A stretch of DNA of 64,000 bases from Sweltsa coloradensis (lineage: Eukaryota; Arthropoda; Insecta; Plecoptera; Chloroperlidae): the NCBI GenBank assembly GCA_024449915.1, contig JAMZAV010003124.1, positions 81,919 to 145,918 on the forward strand, written 5' to 3'. The stretch's first letter is position 1; every line of letters starts with the position of its first letter. The notes under the pieces are model-generated. The model did no database searches and was not told the origin of the DNA. It was given only the letters and a program-made list of their open reading frames with translations. The position numbers and the translations under genes are program-made. Of the stretch, positions 1-10,399 are shown piece after piece.

Positions 1-1940
1 TCGCATTTAGACAGTTTGAGACGTAAACCAGCAGTATCAAATCTTTCCAACACAGCTCTCGTTCTCGCCCAGCATTCCTCCTTTGTCTTTCCTGAAACGA
101 GTAAGTCATCAAGGAAAATTACTACACCTTCTAGTCCTTTAAGAAGATTTTCCATCAGTCTCTGGAAGTATGCTGGTGCGGACGCCAGCCCAAATGGAAG
201 ACGCAGCATTCGTAGTAGGCCTTGCTGTGTATTCAGTGCAAGTACCCGTGATGACTCGTCATCCACTCGTACTTGGGTGTAAGCCCTATCGAGGTCCAAC
301 CGTGTGAAAAAGCATCCTCCAGAGAGTGCTGTAAACACTTCTGTATTTGTAGGTAGAGGATAAATATCAACCTTCAACACAGGGTTGACTGTCCCCGAAT
401 AATCACCACAAATTCGCACAGTGTTGTCGCGCTTGGCAACAAAAACAGCAGGTGTACCCCATTCCCCTTGTGCTATAGTCTCGACTACCCCGTCACGTTG
501 CAATTGTTCTAGGGCCTGGTCAGACTTCTCTTTCAATGCGTAGGGTGGGCTCCGATGTTTGCGAAAGACAGGTGTAGCATTTGGATCTAGTTCCACGTGA
601 ACCGGTTCCCCTTTGTAACAACCTAAACCGCCTGCAAAAACGTTTTCTAGGCCATGCAATTCTTTAGGAAGATTGCCATCACTTACACCTAACTGGTTCA
701 CGCTGGTCACAGCCAGCCCCAAGTGGTGAAACCAGTCTCTGCCGAGTAGGCTAGGCCCATCTGTCTGCATCACGTATAGTGGTAACTGGCATAATTTTTT
801 CCCATACTGCACGGTTACCGTTGCCACTCCCAGTACTGCTAACTCCTGTTGTGACCAGGTTCGCAGTTTGAACTTTGATGGCGCTAGTGGCGGAGGATCG
901 GTAGGCCATAGACGTCTAAACGCGTCTATGCCAATGATTGAATGTTTTGATCCTGTGTCCACTTCCATTGTTAAGTCTACTCCATTCAACTCAACAGCCA
1001 CCTTGAAAGAGCCCTCATGTCTATCTTTCTCCACCTTGAGACAGAACAGATATGAGTCTTCCACCTCTGATGTAAGCAGATTGGTACCCGAGGTCTTAGG
1101 CCCTAACTTGGTATTGTTCCCAGACTTGGACATGCATACCTTAGAAATATGGCCTGTCTTCTGACATTTGTGACATGTCAGGTTCTTAGCACTGCATGCA
1201 TCGGCCTTGTGGTTTGCATTGCCACAGCGATAGCACATGCCTTTGGCAGAATTTGCCTCTGTAGTAGGCCTAGGCCTAGAATCAAAATTATTCTTAGGCT
1301 TACCTCTGCCTGCCTTGTACGATGTACCTTGGGTAGCCACGACCTTGTGTACTTGGCCGCCTGCCCCTGCATTTCCGCGTAATACTTGGACATCTCGCTG
1401 CGACGTCTCCGCTGCCGTAGCAATCTCAACTGCTCTCTGGAAGGTAATGGCATCTCCCTCCGCCAGCAGCTTGGTTTGCAAAATCTTGTCCCGAACTCCT
1501 GCAATGAGTTGGTCTAGCAGATTCTCATCTAGGTCTGTGAACTCGCAATGCTTACTGAGACTTCTGAGCTCCTGTAGGTACTCGAGTATAGTTTCGTTCT
1601 CTAGCTGTAGACGCTTGCGAAATCTAAACCTTTGTGTACGTTTGCTAGGCTTAGGGCTGTACCTACTTGTAAGCAGGTCCTTTGCCTCTGTGAACGACAG
1701 ATCAGTGAGTGTCCTTGGTGTAGCCAAGTTGCGTAGCACCACAAATGTTTCGCTTCCAAGCACAGAGAAAAACACATTCTTCTTCTTAGCTTCAGCCACA
1801 TCGAAGGCGTCGAATGCAATTTCGATCCTTTCGACGTAAACGTCCCATGGCTCTTCCCCGGGCCTAAACGGTCCGATCGAAGCAACTAGCCCACTTGCAT
1901 TACCACGTGGTTGAGAAACGCTCGGACTAGTTTCAGGCAT
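1..1940 (-). CDS. Ty3/gypsy (Mag-like) gag-pol polyprotein, partial, intact frame
   Basis: Read on the minus strand from the ATG at 1940-1938, one frame stays open for 646 codons and runs off the left window edge. The Gag part ends in two CX2CX4HX4C zinc knuckles at residues about 236-249 and 256-269. A retroviral-type aspartic protease follows, with active-site motif VDTGSKHS (Asp about 328), and then reverse transcriptase, including RLDLDRAYTQV, LPFGLASAP and the catalytic FLDDL (Asp 611-612). The remaining RT, RNase H and integrase would lie beyond position 1. Gag and Pol share one frame, with no frameshift or stop between them. The absence of any stop suggests a young copy. RT motifs and the primer type point to the Mag lineage of Ty3/gypsy elements; the lineage call is from memory. 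A primer-binding site and LTR lie just upstream, at 1974 onward. Confidence 0.93.
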   Translation of the reverse strand, partial: MPETSPSVSQPRGNASGLVASIGPFRPGEEPWDVYVERIEIAFDAFDVAEAKKKNVFFSVLGSETFVVLRNLATPRTLTDLSFTEAKDLLTSRYSPKPSKRTQRFRFRKRLQLENETILEYLQELRSLSKHCEFTDLDENLLDQLIAGVRDKILQTKLLAEGDAITFQRAVEIATAAETSQRDVQVLRGNAGAGGQVHKVVATQGTSYKAGRGKPKNNFDSRPRPTTEANSAKGMCYRCGNANHKADACSAKNLTCHKCQKTGHISKVCMSKSGNNTKLGPKTSGTNLLTSEVEDSYLFCLKVEKDRHEGSFKVAVELNGVDLTMEVDTGSKHSIIGIDAFRRLWPTDPPPLAPSKFKLRTWSQQELAVLGVATVTVQYGKKLCQLPLYVMQTDGPSLLGRDWFHHLGLAVTSVNQLGVSDGNLPKELHGLENVFAGGLGCYKGEPVHVELDPNATPVFRKHRSPPYALKEKSDQALEQLQRDGVVETIAQGEWGTPAVFVAKRDNTVRICGDYSGTVNPVLKVDIYPLPTNTEVFTALSGGCFFTRLDLDRAYTQVRVDDESSRVLALNTQQGLLRMLRLPFGLASAPAYFQRLMENLLKGLEGVVIFLDDLLVSGKTKEECWARTRAVLERFDTAGLRLKLSKC

Positions 1941-1973
1941 TGTAAACTGTAATGTAAATCTACCTTACCAAAT

Positions 1974-1990
1974 CCATATCTTCGTCGCCA
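1974..1990 (-). promoter_or_regulatory. Primer-binding site of the Ty3/gypsy element
   Basis: The minus strand reads TGGCGACGAAGATATGG immediately next to the LTR end and 33 nt before the gag ATG. It begins with TGG, as expected for pairing with a tRNA CCA end, and closely matches the complement of the 3' end of a tRNA-Ser(GCT) type molecule. Serine primers are known for Mag-type elements. The exact primer tRNA of this species is inferred. Confidence 0.75.
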
Positions 1991-1994
1991 GTTT

Positions 1995-2230
1995 TGTTAT
2001 GTATGTATGTGGGTGTAGGTAAGGCTCGTAATAATGCATAGCCATGATTATCTGGTAAGCTTTAAAGCATCATTTATTATAAAACTTTGTACTAAATCTA
2101 CTACATGATATTGTGCATGAGATTGTCAGAAGGAAGCGACGCCATACTCTTTTATACACCGCCTTGTAAATGTGGCGAGGCAAGTAAGCGGGAGGTTTGA
2201 ACTTTGAATACACCACAAGATACACACGTT
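1995..2230 (-). mobile_element. 5' LTR of the Ty3/gypsy element (outer edge approximate)
   Basis: The inner LTR end is placed at TGTTATGTATG (minus strand ...CATAACA), 4 nt from the primer-binding site. Inside, the minus strand has a TATA box (TATAAAAG, about 2149-2157) followed downstream by AATAAA (2073-2078), the order expected for U3, R and U5. The outer edge cannot be fixed because the partner LTR is outside the window; 2213-2235 is plausible. Confidence 0.6.
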
Positions 2231-2320
2231 ATAGTCGTTGTTTCTACTCGCCGTTTTCAAGAATGCTTCAGGTAATGATTTGTATAGGCTTAACTAAGAC
2301 AATAATAATAACTAAATATC

Positions 2321-2975
2321 CCCCGTCTGGGCCCTGGGTAGAATTGGCTCTAAGCATGCCCTGCTAATCTTAAATTGTGAGGAGAGAGGAAAAGTCCATC
2401 TTACAAACATCAGGTGGAGTTTTATACTCAATTTCCTCCCCCTAAACGTGGCTGGTTCTGACCTGCATGAAACCAATCTCCATATATCGCCTGAGGTAGA
2501 GTGGCGTATTATGACCTAAGGTAGACGCGCGCATAAACTTAATGAATCAAAATTACTGCACGAAACTAGAGGCGAGCTCTGTTAGTCGTCGGTCGTCGGA
2601 GACATCCCCTTTCCATTGACGACCTCCTCGAACTCGACGCCGACAATGATGTGAACCCCCCCCCCCCCTATTCCTCCACCGATACCCTTAGCTAGTTCTG
2701 ACCATGCGTGGGACCTTCTTTCTGATATCCTTTATAGGCTAGATTGGAGCATTATGATGTAGGCCTACGTTTGACGCGCCCTTAATCCAAATGAATTAAC
2801 GAAATATAAATCCTTTTTATTAACTTACAACATCACATGATGGCGCAATATAACTAACTACCCGGTTGAAGCGCGCTTGTTTCTCTTTTCGTCGTTCTAT
2901 TCACGCATTTTTCCTGTCCTCTAGGCTAGAGTGGCGCATTATAACCGTACGGTTGACGCACCCTTGAACATAATA
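2321..2975 (+). repeat. RepA copies with tail, degenerate
   Basis: A degenerate RepA head begins at CCCCGTCTGGGCCCTGGG, followed by the GGCTGGTTCTGACC hairpin and a GTGGCGTATTATGACC end near 2550. A second body (2560-2800) has CGAAACTAGAGGCGAGCTC and ends GACGCGCCCTTAATCC. A tail module lies at 2832-2896 and another CTAGGCTAGAGTGGCGC module at 2915-2975. The order body, AT-rich spacer, tail is that of the family. 2976-3183 is AT-rich with nothing recognisable. Confidence 0.75.
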
Positions 2976-3183
2976 AATCTAAAAAAGCGTTGTATCAGAA
3001 GTACTTAAAGTGACTCAGGACATTTTCACAACAGTTAATCAAATTTTATTCCCCAACTCATTAATTAGTTAATTGCCCCAAGCGGATGGCATAAGAGAAC
3101 ATAGCTTCAAATTTACTTCGTAACTGCCAACATTAAAACAACAAATATATTAATTATTCACAATTAAATAGTATTTTTTTAAA

Positions 3184-3525
3184 CGTCCGCACCCGTTGTA
3201 GAATTGGTCCAGAGTATGGCACTGTAATAAAAGGTGACAAAGAGGAAAAGCCCACCTCAAAAACATCAGCTATTTCGAGGTCAGTATGTAAGGGGAGGGT
3301 AGCTCTGACAATGGTCGTCGAATACACGTACCTCCCTCTTCCCTGGACGACCTGCCCTACGACGACGACCATAACAACACAAACTATGAAACAAATTATG
3401 CCGACCTCGACGTGAGAATCTCCCCACCCTTGTCTTGAGAAACCACTACCAGTAGCTGATTCAGACCAGCATTGGATTGCCCTCTCTTTATACTCTAGGC
3501 TGGGGGGAAAATCCACACAAACAAG
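3184..3525 (+). repeat. RepA body, diverged
   Basis: Recognised by TAGAATTGGTCCAGAG, AACATCAGCTA, the GACGACGACC stretch, GACGTGAGAATC and a weakened CTAGGCTGG end. It is followed by about 215 nt of AT-rich spacer and the tail at 3741. Confidence 0.65.
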
Positions 3526-3740
3526 AACTTATTTATAACTTCTATTATACCATGAAATTGGCGACAAAGTTCTAAATTTGTTGAACCAAACTGAATTTAT
3601 TACAATAACATTTAGTTTTTCAAAAAAAAAAAAATATTGTTTCGCTATTGTTAATTTGATCTCTATTATTTTCTTTTGTTTTATAAACTTAGAACAATTT
3701 AACCATCAAAAACACCACAAACTTATTGCAATGAAATTTA

Positions 3741-3797
3741 ATATCACAGGCGGCGCAATATGACCTAACCGGTTGAAGCCCCCTTATTTCTCACGTG
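3741..3797 (+). repeat. RepA/LINE tail module
   Basis: ATCACAGGCGGCGCAATATG, the AACCGGTT palindrome, then TTTCTCACGTG. The GGCGC...GCGCC arms found in other tails are partly lost here. The AT-rich 3' UTR-like sequence before it (from about 3640) matches the spacer in other copies. Confidence 0.75.
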
Positions 3798-4371
3798 AAT
3801 TATTCATCGCTGAAAATGTGCCAATCCACAAAATTTCCCGGAAAAAGACAACTAACCCATGTTGGTTCTACCACATAGTGCGTGGGGAACATTATACTGA
3901 TTTCTCTTTTTCATCGGAAATGTGTGTATGAAAGGGCCAATTTTATATCCGGACCAAAGACATAGACGCAGATCTTTTACCAGTGTGGTCGGCTCCCGAC
4001 CCTTCTCTTCCCATAGCTCTCCACATTGGTACATACAACCTACGCAATCTATGTCCGGGCTGCCCAATGTGTAACATAATGGTGCACTAGCCGATTGACC
4101 CAGGTGGGCTAGTGGATCTACCGTCTATGACGAAGCAGGTGGCTTAAGTTGTGATAGTCCATGTTTCTCGCAAGAAACATTTTCCTCAACAACCAGGATC
4201 CCCTTTTCCACCGGCACGGTTCGCACCGCACGGCAAACACGGCGGTAGACGTTTAGAACACAAAGGGGGCCAGCATTGAGTGTGAAGAGTGGAGAACGTG
4301 AGGAAGTAAAACAAAATGATTTTGGAGTAAAAGTGCGTGTAAGAAAATGTAAATGTAGGCATGAGAGCCCC
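3798..4371. other. Unassigned stretch
   Basis: No convincing reading frame or family match. The short open frames on both strands have no recognisable motifs and no conserved context. Confidence 0.5.
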
Positions 4372-5019
4372 CTCTGTGGTCTACAGTCACCTCGAGATGA
4401 ACGATGACAAAAACTATGACGACCGCGAGGTGGGAGAACCCCCATTCCTCCCGTCGGGGCCCGGGGTAGAATTGGCCCAGAGCATGGCTCTGCTTATCGT
4501 ACAAGGCGATTCAAGTGAAAAAGTCCAGCCCGCAAACATCAGCTAGTAAGAAGGGTAGTGTTTTACTCCCCGATACTAGACACGAGCTCTGTCAATCGTT
4601 GTCGGGCTCCCTCTCCCTTCCCTTGACGACCTCCCCTATGACGATAAAAATGACACAACGAACGATGTCAAAGACGATGACAACCGCGACGTGAGAAACC
4701 CAACTTTCTCTTTCTTATCCCCTAGGCTAGAGTCGCGCATGATGACCATCCCTTTCCTCCCCCTACCCTTGTCTGGTTTTGACCAGAATGTGACTTTCCC
4801 TCCCACATCCTCTAGGCTAGAGAGTCGCGTATTTCTACCAAACCGTTGACGCGCCCGAAATCCAATATAACACATAATACTTCCTAACCGTTGACTCGTC
4901 CTTATACCAAAAAACTAATAAACAATAATAGCACTTTATGAATTCAATTAAATAAATAACAATATCACAGGCGGCTCAATAAACGTAAGCACTTAGTTTC
5001 TCTAGTCGTTGTAGTCGTC
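4372..5019 (+). repeat. RepA body with tail
   Basis: 4372-4450 is the end of a truncated body (GATGACAAAAACTATGACGACC). A full head starts at 4456 with GGGCCCGGGGTAGAATTGGC and runs through the GACGAT-rich stretch to two consecutive CTAGGCTAGAG modules at about 4730 and 4815. An AT-rich spacer and a degenerate tail with CGTTGTAGTCGTC follow at 4961-5019. Confidence 0.8.
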
Positions 5020-5032
5020 ATACTTTACATTA

Positions 5033-5280
5033 GCCAGTAAGAGCAGATACATAACCCCCCGAAACTAGAGGCGAGTACTGGCAATCGTCGTCGAAGACAT
5101 CCTCCCCTTTCCCTTGACGACCTCCCCGACGACGAAGACAAGTGACACAACGATGACGATGACGAAGACCATGACGATCGCCACGGCAGAACAGTGAAAA
5201 CACCCCCTTCCTCCCCATATCCCCTATGCTAGAGATGCGCATTATGACCTAACGGTTGACGCGCCCTTAATCCAAATAAA
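5033..5280 (+). repeat. RepA body, 5' truncated
   Basis: Starts in CAGTAAGAGC and keeps CGAAACTAGAGGCGAG, the GACGAAGAC stretch and GCGCATTATGACCTAACGG with GACGCGCCCTTAATCC. The GGCTGGTTCTGACCAGC hairpin is deleted. Confidence 0.75.
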
Positions 5281-5956
5281 GTTTAAAAAATGTTTTTTGC
5301 ACAACGTTGTTTATAAATTTCGTTCCTGCTTAATAAGTATTTCGAAAGTGTATTTATTAACATTAATTATATTGGCCAAAACATTCCTTTAGTAAATTTG
5401 ACAGGAGGATTAAATCTCACTTCGTTATTGCCAACATTTAAACAATAGATAAATGCGCATTACAAAACCGAATAAACAATTTATGATTACAAAATTATCA
5501 AAACAATAATATGACCCAAGTCTGGGCCCGGTGTAGAACGCGTCCGAAATAGCGTTTGATGTAAGATTTTTTCGTCAACCGGTACAAAACTCTAATTTGA
5601 ACGTTGTGACAAAAAATCGCACTTCGAAAAATATTTCAGAAAACTATTTTCCCTTATACTCAGTACGGAGACAAATATGTGTTGAAACAATAAAAAAATA
5701 ATAATTCAAATTATTTATTGCACCTTGAACTAACATTTTCTTATTGACCCAACATTTGCATATAAAAGCTAAAATGGTCGTTTTATCCCGTAAAAAAAAA
5801 AAAAAAAAATTTTTTATTCAAGTTCCGCTTTCATTCAACTAACTTTCATGCATTTTCCATTGACTTTCAAAATATCGGCACGAGTGCTATGGAATAGCCA
5901 TGATATTGAAATAATAACGTACTTACAACTAATACATTCTTTAACCGAAAAAAAAC
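5281..5956. other. AT-rich stretch with one RepA head fragment
   Basis: Mostly AT-rich DNA without a reading frame. A short RepA head remnant (CTGGGCCCGGTGTAGAACG) sits near 5523, and poly(A) and poly(T) runs near 5790-5815. Confidence 0.5.
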
Positions 5957-6486
5957 TCACTGCGGCTCAATATGACCTCACGGTTGACGCGCCTTGATTC
6001 TCTCGGGCTATGAACACGGGTTGTTTTAATGCTTGACCAGTCATTCTCAGTGAGTTTTGGCTGCAAGTGCACTAAACTAAAGTACTGTTTGTGTAAATGT
6101 GACTGATTTTGGGTACAAATAAGTTTGATCCAGTGCATGATTAGGCCCAGAGTTTGCATCTGCTAATCGTAAATGGCGATAAACGATATAAAGATCATCT
6201 AGCAAACATCAGCTAGTAAGACGGGAAGTATATAACTCTCCAAATAAAGAAGCGAACTCTGGCAAAAGTCGTCTGTGAATCACATCCCTGCTCTTGACGA
6301 CCTCCAAGACGACGACGTCGACGGCTTTGACATCATGAACGATGACGAAGCGACGTTAGAACCCCAACCCTTCTTTCTTCCCCTTGCCTGTGGATGGTAC
6401 TGACCAGCATGGACCTTTCCTCTCAACATCCCCTAGCTTACGTGATCTAATTTTTGACACGCCCTTTTACTTAATGAATCAACTTT
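5957..6486 (+). repeat. RepA tail followed by a RepA subfamily copy
   Basis: A tail (CGGCTCAATATGACC, 5957-6006) is followed by a variant head containing GGGTACAAATAAGTTTGATC and AGGCCCAGAG, then the usual body to CACGCCCTTTTACTTAATG. The same variant head recurs at 29,396-29,845 and, shortened, at 35,890, so this is a subfamily and not random divergence. Confidence 0.7.
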
Positions 6487-6533
6487 AATATTGTGAGTGA
6501 TTTATTATCATGTGTGGAGATCATCAGTTTTAC

Positions 6534-6977
6534 TTAAGCCATGCCATGAGTATTGAAATCTAATTGTATAACACACATACAGTAATTAATTATAATGGGG
6601 CCCATCGGACAGCGAATAGAACAAAGAATTGTTTCAATATGGCGGAACTGGATCGGCAGGGTAATCTGTATTGCAGGAATATGAGGGTGGAAGAACAGAG
6701 CAACGCCTCCCCTAGGTGGTAGTCCAGGGGTTGTTGGACGGTCTCGCCGAAATGACGTGAATCCGGGAAGTGAAATAATATGTTGGGTATTCGCCCAATT
6801 TTCTCCTATTCCCAACACGTGAAGGTTTTGCGAAACACAAAGGTTTTGAATGAGTGGCTTTTTACGGGGGAAGCCGTGGCAGTTGACAAATCCAATGTTG
6901 AAGTTCATGGGAATGCAGTTGCAGATAGAAGCAATCAACTGATATTGATTAAGTAGAGTTGATTGCATCATCGACAA
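6534..6977 (-). pseudogene. I-group LINE ORF2, N-terminal endonuclease part
   Basis: The start at 6977 overlaps the end of ORF1 by about 29 nt, a bicistronic arrangement common in I/Jockey-type LINEs. The product begins with NIGFVNCHGF and has LGIGENWAN at the place of the catalytic glutamate motif. A GGVALFFH block follows, as in the first half of APE-type endonucleases. The frame ends after about 147 codons, so the rest of the endonuclease, RT and RNase H are missing and this copy is 3'-truncated. Family placement rests on motif order and is inferred. Confidence 0.65.
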
Positions 6978-8192
6978 TGTCGCTCCAAGGGCGATTGCGA
7001 TGTGTTCTTCTTGTACTGGATGTTTCTTTAGGTAGGATTGGCGGGATTTTGAAGTTCAAATTAATTTCAGGATTTGAAGGGCTTCTTACGATATTAGTTT
7101 CATTGGAGATCGAGAAGTTTGTTGGGACGGTTGCCTTATCGTTTCCTTTTAATAATTTTGTCAATTTATTATTGTTGGTTTTTGATTTTTTTACTCGTTA
7201 TCGTGTTGTTGTTTTAGACGTTGAGAAGGTACCTTTAATGGTGTATGTACTTGTAGACTCGCTGTCACTGTTTGCTGAAAGTTCCATATCAGACTCGGCT
7301 ACCGGTACAGATTGCGTGTCAGGTGTGATGCTCTTATTGTTGTCTTTATCGGGTTTGGGGTTAGGCTGGGCTGGGCTGCTGGAGACGAGTCAATTATTAT
7401 TGAAGTATAACCTGACTCTGACTGGTTGTTTGGAGTTGACGAGGGGCCAATGTACGGAGCAGTAGGCTTATTTATCTGCGACTGTGACTCAATGTGTGGC
7501 GTGTTATTATTACTGGGTTGATGCTCGTCATTGGAGTTGTCTGTATTAATTGTTGATAGATTGAACATTGGAGCACGACAAGGAGCGGCAATCCGCCCGT
7601 AAGTGGTCTGATGAGTTACAGTACGAACACGTTCTGGGCTGGCCATCATAGGTGATAAGAGCACGTAGACCGCCGATATACTCGAATGACGGGATGTGTT
7701 TCGAGAGGGCTATTTTCATTGATCTGATTCCGTTCTTAACTGAATAACGATAATTTTGTGACAAAAACTCATCCTTGACCTCAGAGACTTTGCCAAACGC
7801 GCTAAAATGAGCTTTGATACGGCCATTTGACATTTTGACTGGAAGATTAAATATTCTTACCGTACGGAATCCTAAATCAGCGTGACCAAGTTTGACTGAA
7901 CTCACGGTTCCATTGTCGTGGTAAAACTTAGCCGAACCATTGTGATTGTCAATAATAGTGGAACACATCCGATCATTATAACTTTTTAAGTACACGGTTT
8001 GCTTTGAGCCGTCAAGTTGTATGGCATATCGGACTGGTCAATTTTGAGAGTAAGGTAAATCCAGTCATGAATTTCGAGAGCTGTTGGTCTAGGAGAGTTT
8101 CTGTCGAATTCACATTTGAGAGTATTCGTGCGTTTCGGGGTACTGTTAATATTTGAGCGGTAACTCGAATGATTTTGATCAGACAAATACAT
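6949..8192 (-). pseudogene. I-group LINE ORF1 (Gag-like, CCHC), frameshifted
   Basis: Three minus-strand segments form one ORF1: 8192 to about 8010, 7995-7546, and about 7620-6949. The middle segment has a conserved core (VRIFNLPVKMS, FGKVSEVKDE, RYSVKNGIRSM) and a CX2CX4HX4C knuckle at 7629-7588 (CSYCNSSDHLRADC). This is the layout of ORF1 proteins in I/Nimb-like LINEs, which bind the element RNA. Two single-base indels, near 8010 and near 7590, break the frame. The last segment, low-complexity and rich in Asn and Ser, ends in DIVDDAINST at the overlap with ORF2. Confidence 0.7.
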
Positions 8193-8345
8193 TATTTAAT
8201 ACGATTATGAGACGGAAGTTATACACTGGAAGATAGCACACGCAGTGTTTCACTCGCGAACTGTTGTACGGTTCACTAGCAGGACATAGCGCGCACGATG
8301 TTGACTCGACCGAGGTCGAGACAAGACTGGAAAATTCCAACTAAG
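8193..8345 (-). other. Probable 5' UTR of the I-group LINE
   Basis: This non-coding stretch lies directly upstream of the ORF1 start on the minus strand and is GC-richer than its surroundings. The internal promoter expected for I-type LINEs would lie here, but I see no motif that proves it. Confidence 0.35.
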
Positions 8346-8390
8346 AAAAAATTATATAATCAATGGATAAGCAAGGCCTAGACTTTTATT

Positions 8391-8560
8391 TCACTGCCCC
8401 CCCCCACCCACCCACCCACCCAAAAAAAAAGAAAAAATTAGCTCCAGTGATTTTTTTTGTTTTTTGTTTGGATTTTTGTCTGTTTGTTCGCGCTCTACCG
8501 GGCAAATGGCATAAGCGATCTTGATGAAATTTTGAGGGGACCTTCGAAATCTCTGAACTT
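8391..8560 (-). repeat. RepB 3' end, inverted fragment
   Basis: The reverse complement reads TTCGAAGGTCC...TCATCAAGATCGC...GCCCGGTAGAGCGCGAACAAACAGAC and matches the 3' parts of RepB at 10,150-10,260 and 11,000-11,080. A C-rich (CCCA)n run at 8396-8423 replaces the final segment. Confidence 0.75.
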
Positions 8561-8930
8561 CTGGGCCCGGGGTAGAATTGGCCCAGAGCATGGTTCTGCT
8601 AATCGTAAAAGGCGATTCGAGAGAAAAAGTCCACCTCGCAAACATCAGCTAGAAAGAGCGGAATATCTTACTCCCCGAAACTAGAGGCGAGCTCAGGCAA
8701 TCGTCGTCGGGGACACCTCTTCCTTCGCTTGATGACCTCCCCGACGACGATGACAATGACACATCGAACGATGACAAAGACGATAACGAACGCGAAGAGA
8801 GAAACCCTTCTTCCTCCTTTTACCCGGGGCTTGTTCTGACCAGTATGGGCCCCCTCCTTCTTATATCCCCTAGGCTAGAGTGGTACATTATGACCTAACG
8901 GTTGACGCGCCCTAAATCGAAATAAACAAA
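8561..8930 (+). repeat. RepA body, near consensus
   Basis: Complete body from CTGGGCCCGGGGTAGAATTG to ACGCGCCCTAAATCG, with the stems GGAAT/ACTCC and TAGAG/GCTC, the GACGATGAC stretch and CTAGGCTAGAGTGG. Confidence 0.85.
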
Positions 8931-8953
8931 ACCAAAAATTTTACCCCGCCTAT

Positions 8954-9350
8954 AGGCCCGGGGTAGAATTTGGCTCAGAGCATGGTTCTGCTAATCGTAA
9001 AAGGCGATTCAAGAGGAAAGTCCACCTCGAAAACATCAGCTAGTAAGAGGGAAGTATAATACTCCCCGAAACTAGAGGCGAGCTCTAGCGGCCGTCTGGT
9101 GTCTGGCGGTCGTGCATATGCAGAGTTTTATAATAATAGGCTATAAAAATAGGATTTATTGAAACATAGAATGACTTTATTAAAAATTGTTTTTGAGAAG
9201 ACTCTTTAGTGTCTTTTAATTAGTTATAATGAAAATTGAACTACTTGACGTCGAATCTCACTATTAACTCATCTCATCAACTTTCATTATCACAGGCGGC
9301 GCAATATGACCTAACCGGTTAAAGCACAGTAGTTTCTCACGTCGTCGTCG
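8954..9350 (+). repeat. RepA head joined to LINE-type spacer and tail
   Basis: The head runs from GGCCCGGGGTAGAATTTGG to AACTAGAGGCGAGCTC (about 9085). AT-rich spacer and a full tail follow at 9289-9350, ending ACGTCGTCGTCG. The central body is deleted. The tail ends in a clean (GTC)n run that abuts RepC. Confidence 0.8.
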
Positions 9351-9734
9351 ATTCTGCTGCTGTCCTGGGACTGGAATTGTGTCCAGCTTGATTGATCGGT
9401 GTTTTCAACTTAAATACGTCGGTGTATAGTTGGGCAATGTTCGCTCGTCGATGGTGTCATTGCCTGAAGGGTTGGCTTGGTCGGAATTAAATCTAATGTC
9501 CCTACTGATTATCAGTTCTGTGACTGAGTTGGTGTTGATACTTTTAATTAAATGCACATCACAGTCGTAATTATATAATTGAAGTCAAATTTACCGTTTT
9601 CCGTAATAAACAAATGATTAAAATATCAGATTGTGATAGGCATTTGGTGGAGGTGCCGGGTAGAGCGAGAAAAGTTGAAACTCCATAAGAATAGCATTGT
9701 TGGTGGAGGTGCCGGGTCCTCACTTTTTAATTTT
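9351..9734 (+). repeat. RepC, first part of copy 1
   Basis: Contains GTCCAGCTTGATTGATCGGT and two copies of GGTGGAGGTGCCGGGT (about 9650 and 9702). The same sequence, in the same order, is at 20,170-20,565, and its start recurs at 16,470 just upstream of the CR1-group LINE. It may therefore be that LINE's 5' region or a repeat linked to it. Copy 1 is interrupted by two RepB insertions. Confidence 0.75.
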
Positions 9735-10304
9735 ACTAGGAAAACGCTAAAGTCCCGCCGCGTTGATGGATGAGCTTTTTAAAGTTTTTAGTTTGCCTAA
9801 GAAATCTTTATTTTTGCAAGTGCTTTGTTTTGCTGTCTACGCAATGTAGGTGATTGTTGTCAAGGTTCTATTGTTTCTTGTCTATTGGTATTATTTACCG
9901 TAAAAAACTTATATTCAAAGCTTTTATTTCTATGGATTCTGGCTAACTTTTTCAACTTTTTCTTTCAAAAGATACGACATCACCATAACCTTAATGTCCA
10001 TGTATAATATGAACGTTGATGCCCTACCCGTTTGGTCAGAATTAGCCCAAATGGCACGAAAATACCACACAAAAAATCGAAAAAAAATCGTAAAAGTACG
10101 ATATTCATGAGAAATATTTCTTCGATTGTACCCAAAAACGTGGCAAGTCTAAGTTCAAAGATTTCGAAGGTCCTGTCAAATTTTCATCAAGATCGCATAT
10201 GCCGTTTGCCCGGTAGAGAGCGAACAAACAGACAAAAATACAGACAAACAAACAAAAAAAACACCCGGGGGTCAGTGAAATTGAAGTCTTCGCTTCGCTC
10301 ATTC
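9735..10304 (+). mobile_element. RepB insertion 1
   Basis: Starts ACTAGGAAAACGCTAAAGTC and ends in GAAGTCTTCGCTTCGCTC. It carries a 3' block (TTTTCATCAAGATCGC, then CGAACAAACAGAC repeats) that resembles non-LTR 3' ends. The paralogous locus at about 20,570 lacks it, which confirms an insertion. The first 20 nt match the T element end, but no matching inverted end is seen at the right. No coding capacity. Confidence 0.7.
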
Positions 10305-10399
10305 AATTATTTCAGTTTAATTACGGAGGGAGGTATTATTGCTGTGGTATTTTGTTAAGTATAGCGCACGTGTCGGTGAATTAATTGTGTGTTTCAAAT
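10305..10399 (+). repeat. RepC, middle part of copy 1
   Basis: GGAGGTATTATTGCTGTGGT followed by AGCGCACGTGTCGGTGAATT. It matches 20,575-20,665 in the paralogous copy, where it is continuous with the first part. Confidence 0.75.

Noticed and set aside
1178..1885. Minus and plus ORFs of 94-200 codons over the left edge
   Set aside because: They are out-of-frame shadows of the open gag-pol frame, which has zinc knuckles, protease and RT in the correct order.
6959..7465. 168-codon plus-strand ORF with hydrophobic stretches
   Set aside because: It is antisense to the LINE ORF1/ORF2 region on the minus strand, whose motifs explain the sequence.
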